Of a DNA stretch of 64,000 nucleotides, positions 59,600 to 64,000 are shown piece by piece (within the stretch, counting starts at the first letter, position 1; each line of letters begins with the position of its first letter). Source of the stretch: Globodera rostochiensis (taxonomy: Eukaryota; Nematoda; Chromadorea; Rhabditida; Heteroderidae). The DNA lies in the NCBI GenBank assembly GCA_018350325.1, contig JAEVLN010000031.1:169472-233471 (forward strand). Reading direction: 5' to 3'. The position numbers and the translations under genes were made by a program. The notes under the pieces were generated by a model. The model was not told where the DNA came from and made no database searches. It saw only the letters and a list, made by a program, of their open reading frames with translations.

Positions 59600-61220
59600 G
59601 CAGCGTCCGATATTAATGTCGAACTAAAAGTAAACAAAGAAAAATATATAAAAATCATTAAAATTAATAAAAATTAATTAATTACAAATTTATATTTAAC
59701 AAAGGTAAAATAAAAAATAAGCTTTATTTGAAATAAAAAATGTTAAAGGATTTTCAATTTTTTCAAGACTACTTAAATTAATTAACTCTACTAACAAAAA
59801 ATAAATTATAACCCCACTTAGTGAGAAAATCACCTCTTTTGAGGGGTCAAGAAGCCATTGCAGAGGCGGCCATTTTAAATAACAAAATTATAAAATTAAT
59901 TATAAAATTTAGGCAAAGCGTTCTATGATTGCGCGGCAAACAAAAGTCACGCCAAGTCATGAAAAACTGATCCATTATGATGGGAATTTAATCTCACGAA
60001 AATGGGAGTGTTTAACTCAAATAAAAATATTTAATTACTAAACAATTATTAATGATTAAGTTATATATTGCGTTTGGTTTAGTTGAATAGTATTAAAGTC
60101 AATACATTGATAAAATTTATGACACTGCTTATAACAAAATATTAAATAAAATTATGAGCGTAGATGCTAAAAAAACATGTACAAAATAAAAAACAAAAAT
60201 ATATTTTCATTTAGTACATTAGTTATAATTGCAATACAGAATTATTGATCAAAAACAAAAGGCTGTAATTATTAAAAATATAAATAAAAAGGACTTAAAT
60301 TAGATAAATTAGAAATGACAACGTAATAAGCACAACATGCAAAACATAAACTCTTATTAAAATTGTTAATAAAGCCAAATAATTAGCACTATAAATTGTA
60401 ACTGTGTAATATATTTGGCCAACTCAAAGTTTGACAAAAATTAAAATCACTTAAATAAAAAATTTCCCATATAATGTAAAAAGTGCGACAAATACTTAAC
60501 GTTATAATTAATTGGTAATTTCAGGGTTGCAAAGAAATGGGTGTTGTGGTAATAAAATAAAATAAAAAGGTAATTTCCCGATTTGTCTTAAACTTGGTAA
60601 AGAAGTTGGGCATTCAATCCGCTTTGACAAGAACAAGACTGGAGATGTGTTATTTTTAGAAGCAGTGTTCTTACCTTTTTAACCTATTCCATAAAAAATA
60701 TTTTATTTAAAATAAATTTAATGCTGAAATACAAGTGCATAAATCAAGTTGTGAAAAAACCTTAAATTAAAATATAGTAAATAATGCAAAATAATTAGAA
60801 AACAATTTTAATATAATTAAAAATACAAGTAAAAATCTGTGTTTACTCCATAAGCATTTAAGTTTATATTTTTGTAAATAACTAATAAAACATTTCAACT
60901 AAAAAAAATATCGAACTTCACCAATTACTACAAAATATTTGTCTTATATATATTTTGAAATGAATTCAGAAAGAGCCAATATATGATCAGAATTTATTAA
61001 GCTATTTCTTAAACTTTAGAAAAATTATTTATTTGTGTGAATATAACAATGCCATTTATTAATGTAATTTATAATATGAAATAATAAAAATGCAAGCAAA
61101 TTTATGGAAAGAAAATAAATATTTTTCATACATTATATCTTGCTTTTAAACATTTCATTTATAAATTATTCTTAGTAAAATACATATCATAATACTCTTC
61201 CAGATATTTTTAAAAATTTA
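59600..61220. other. A-rich AT desert, no gene seen
   Basis: The plus strand is A-rich, with small islands at 59830-59880 and 60590-60680 that lack convincing frames. Confidence 0.4.
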
Positions 61221-61226
61221 TAATGG

Positions 61227-61345
61227 TTATTGAAAGAATTCGTTTTCATGCAGCCTATCAAGAGCTGTAACGGCACCAGCCTGTTGCTCAATATAAAATG
61301 AAAAATATTTTTAATAATTTTGTTAGACTTATACTACGTAAAATT
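61227..61345 (-). CDS. unrecognised minus-strand exon-like frame
   Basis: The frame ends YIEQQAGAVTALDRLHENEF, FQ and TAA at 61227-61229. The balanced portion follows tatattgag, a possible acceptor. Direction agrees with the A-rich plus strand and with the exon candidate at 62349-62404 upstream on the same strand. Not recognised. Confidence 0.3.
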
Positions 61346-62344
61346 GAATTTTTATCTTAAAATTGAAAGAAGAATATTGATTTAGATATCTTTTAAAATA
61401 AAATTGCAATAAAACAAATGCATCTATGATATTATGGTTAACAAGTTTGAAATAATGCGGTGCTATTAGTTTAGTGTATAAAAAATAATAAAAGTGACCA
61501 ATCAATTAATGATTATGATGAATCATCAGGCTGTTATTAGATATTTTATTGCATTGTGAACTTTAAATAAACAAATTATTATATTTTTTTTAATATTAAA
61601 TCTTTCGTAAAATATTAGATAGAATAGATCATGATAATCTTATTTATTAAATGCTGGACATATTTTCCCTAAAACAAATAGTGTATATAAATTAATCAAA
61701 ATTTATTATAGAGGGAAGCGAAACAATGGGTTTAACATGCATTTCAAATAAAAACCCAAGAAAAATAAAAACGCCTTAAGCACTAAAAAATTATAAAAAA
61801 TGCAAGTTAAAAAGGTAAAAAGATGATTACACACAATTGGTAAACAATATATTTCAAACTTAGAACAACATATACTAACTTTTTATTTAAAATTTTAAGG
61901 ACAAAAGTAATACAAAATCAAATAAAAACTGGCAGGAAAATTAACACAAAATAACAAAGAAAAATTACGAGTATTCCTGTACAAAGAGCTCTTTAAAAGT
62001 GTATTCATGAATAGAATATTGCAAAAAAATATTGAAATTAACAAATGATAATAAAAAATAATAATTTTATTTATTTTGGTTTTGAAGCACCGTCTAATGC
62101 CTGATTTATGCGCACGTTAAAAATGCGATCTATTCATACTATTTTTAACAAAAATACAACAATTTTTGCTGAGAATATTAAAATAAAAATCGTACCTGAC
62201 TGTTCAGCGACTTACATTACATTTGGAAATATTTTGAACTTCGCGTATTCCTACTGCAGTATGTGAAAAGCTTTCATTGAACTTGTTAATGATAAAATTA
62301 ATATTAATTTTATTTCTTTATTCGTTGCATTTTTAATATGAAGC

Positions 62345-62404
62345 TTACTTATAATCCATCAACTTAATGCCCTGCTGCTCATCATCTTCTTCGATTAGCT
62401 TCAT
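62345..62404 (-). CDS. candidate first exon, acidic
   Basis: ATG 62404 begins MKLIEEDDEQQGIKLMDYK. A consensus donor gtaagc (62348-62343) cuts the frame at TATAA, so an exon of 56 nt beginning with the start codon is plausible. The exon-like frame at 61227-61345 lies downstream on the same strand. Not recognised. Confidence 0.35.
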   Translation of the reverse strand: MKLIEEDDEQQGIKLMDYK

Positions 62405-63015
62405 ATTTTACAATAAAAAACAATTAAATTTCTTGTAGAACAATTAAAAAGAAACCAAAGCAACTAATTTTTTAGTCTATTTAAAAGTTTTTCAAATGAT
62501 GCGGAAAATGGCTAATTTATGCTAAAAATGATGGCTGACCGACTGACCACAAGAACGAGATGTTATAGCTTATAAGTATTAAGTGAAAATCTCAAAAAAC
62601 CATCAAGATAAAATTTTCATTAACATTTATTCTTTATTTTTTTAAACTCAACAAAATTCTGAGCTAAATTGGCGAGTGATAGCTCAATTGCTCAACCAAA
62701 AAGTGCAAAATGAAAAATAAATGAGTCAATATAAAATTCTAAATAAACAAAAATTAATAAATATAAAAAAAATAAATAAAACCATATCAAATATCAAGAG
62801 TATAAATTCAAAGCTTTGTAACAGATTAACTAAAAATTGTGAAGGAAGCTTAGGAAACAGGAAAAAAATCTTATTAACTCTCTAAAAAAAGCATCTGTTA
62901 AAAAAGAAATATTAGAATTTTGGAAAAATATATAAATTTTGTGGAATAAGGTCAAATCTACAAACTCAAGACAATATTAAAATGACAAAGATATTAACAT
63001 ATAACTGATATTGTA

Positions 63016-63084
63016 ATGCCCCTGGGCAACAAGCGGGAATGGTACAGGATCGACCCGTTTATCAAGATGGAAATCCGCAAGTAA
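63016..63084 (+). CDS. candidate first exon, MPLGNKREWYRIDPF
   Basis: ATG 63016 gives MPLGNKREWYRIDPFIKMEI then RK and TAA; gtaaat after CGCAA could be a donor. The minus frame is open too and reads LADFHLDKRVDPVPFPLVAQ. This is the most G+C-balanced island of the last 5 kb. Strand and identity are unresolved. Confidence 0.25.
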   Translation: MPLGNKREWYRIDPFIKMEIRK

Positions 63085-64000
63085 ATGCAAACAGCAATTT
63101 GGCTAATTATCAAATTAAAATATAAATTAGTTCAATTAATTATACCCGATTATGTAAAGCAATAGTTTATTTTGCGTTTACTTCTCTAAAACATTCTTAA
63201 AATAATTTTGCAAAAATTTAGTAAAGAAGAAAAAAATAGCTTATATTAGAATCTATTTAAAGCTAATCTTATAGCTTAGCTGTCTACACAATAATTATTG
63301 TATTAAACAGAATAAAGCAAATCATTTTTTTAATCTTTGAAACTTAAGGGACTACAAAGATCAGATGGGTTGATGAACCAATGAAAATTAATTTTCTAAT
63401 ATTTAAATGACCAACTCTCATGTTGCCAATATAAAACATTTAGTGTGTGTGCACAATTTGCAAACGATACTAAACAGAAAACTAATTCAAACAAAATCAA
63501 AAAATTTTAAAAATGAAACCAGATGACGAATCTTCACACCTTATTGATGAAACAATATGAAAAAAGGAAGGAGTTGGATACCGGGGTCAGATACAAAGTT
63601 TTAAATGAGGAGGTTTTTTATTTTCTGAATATTTGTAAAAAATAATAACAGTTGTTACAAATACCTATTTTAATGCAATGTTTTGCCATAATTTCAACTC
63701 ATTTACTGCAAATCTAAAAAAATAATACTAAAAGAGTAAAACGTATTTAAAATATCTTTAATCATATTAAATTTTTTCATACGATTGTTAAATGCGATAA
63801 ATGATATAACATTTACAAATAATTTTTTTTAAATCAAAAAGCAGAACCTGAATAAATTTTTTAATCTAGAAATATAAACAAAATAACAAAGAGACCCAAT
63901 AATTACAGAGAAAAAAGAACAGCCAAAAACGTTAAAAACTTGGCCAAAAAACGAATTTAATGGTAAAATTCAAAAATTTTTAATTAACCATTTGTGCAAA

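Overview
The window looks like nuclear DNA of a multicellular eukaryote, most likely a small invertebrate; a nematode would fit but is not proven. It is extremely A+T-rich, has no operons or ribosome binding sites, and holds remains of animal-type transposons: PIF/Harbinger, hAT-like MITEs, mariner, Polinton/Maverick and a gag-bearing retroelement. Two introns readable inside mobile-element genes are very short (43 bp at 3790-3832 and 48 bp at 31217-31264). No complete, recognisable host gene is visible.

Layout. 1-2026: A-rich sequence with three short coding-like islands and one micro-exon candidate. 2027-4608: a PIF/Harbinger DNA transposon with inverted ends and a CAG target duplication, carrying a Myb/SANT-like accessory gene on the minus strand and a transposase with its middle deleted on the plus strand. 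4609-23800: mostly empty AT-rich DNA whose strand bias switches between T-rich and A-rich, with scattered small reading frames and, at 20520-20564, a relic of a Fic-domain active site. 23857-25513: a 1.3-kb hAT-type MITE with a nested second element and a tRNA-like segment, then a 170-bp MITE. 26508-31530: a 60-bp minisatellite, a repeated 27-mer, a 108-bp satellite of about 18 copies and, directly beside it, a broken Polinton capsid gene. 31530-47980: A-rich DNA with a 180-bp MITE, a mariner remnant, a 1.2-kb hAT-type MITE with tRNA-like boxes, and coding-like islands.

47983-53480: a head-to-tail duplication of a 2.75-kb segment whose copies differ almost only in homopolymer length. 53600-56560: a block of much higher G+C holding a 91-bp bacterial-type 16S rRNA fragment and a retroelement gag gene with a tandemly repeated leader. 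56560-64000: AT-rich again, with several unrecognised reading frames.

The genes do not form a pathway; the window is mainly a transposon graveyard and repeat field. Two patterns cut across it. First, long domains change which strand is T-rich, as introns or transcription-linked mutation could produce. Second, islands of 50-250 bp with balanced composition and open frames sit in DNA of about 80% A+T. Some may be exons of genes with very long introns and others decayed gene pieces. Many are open on both strands, so most are given low confidence.
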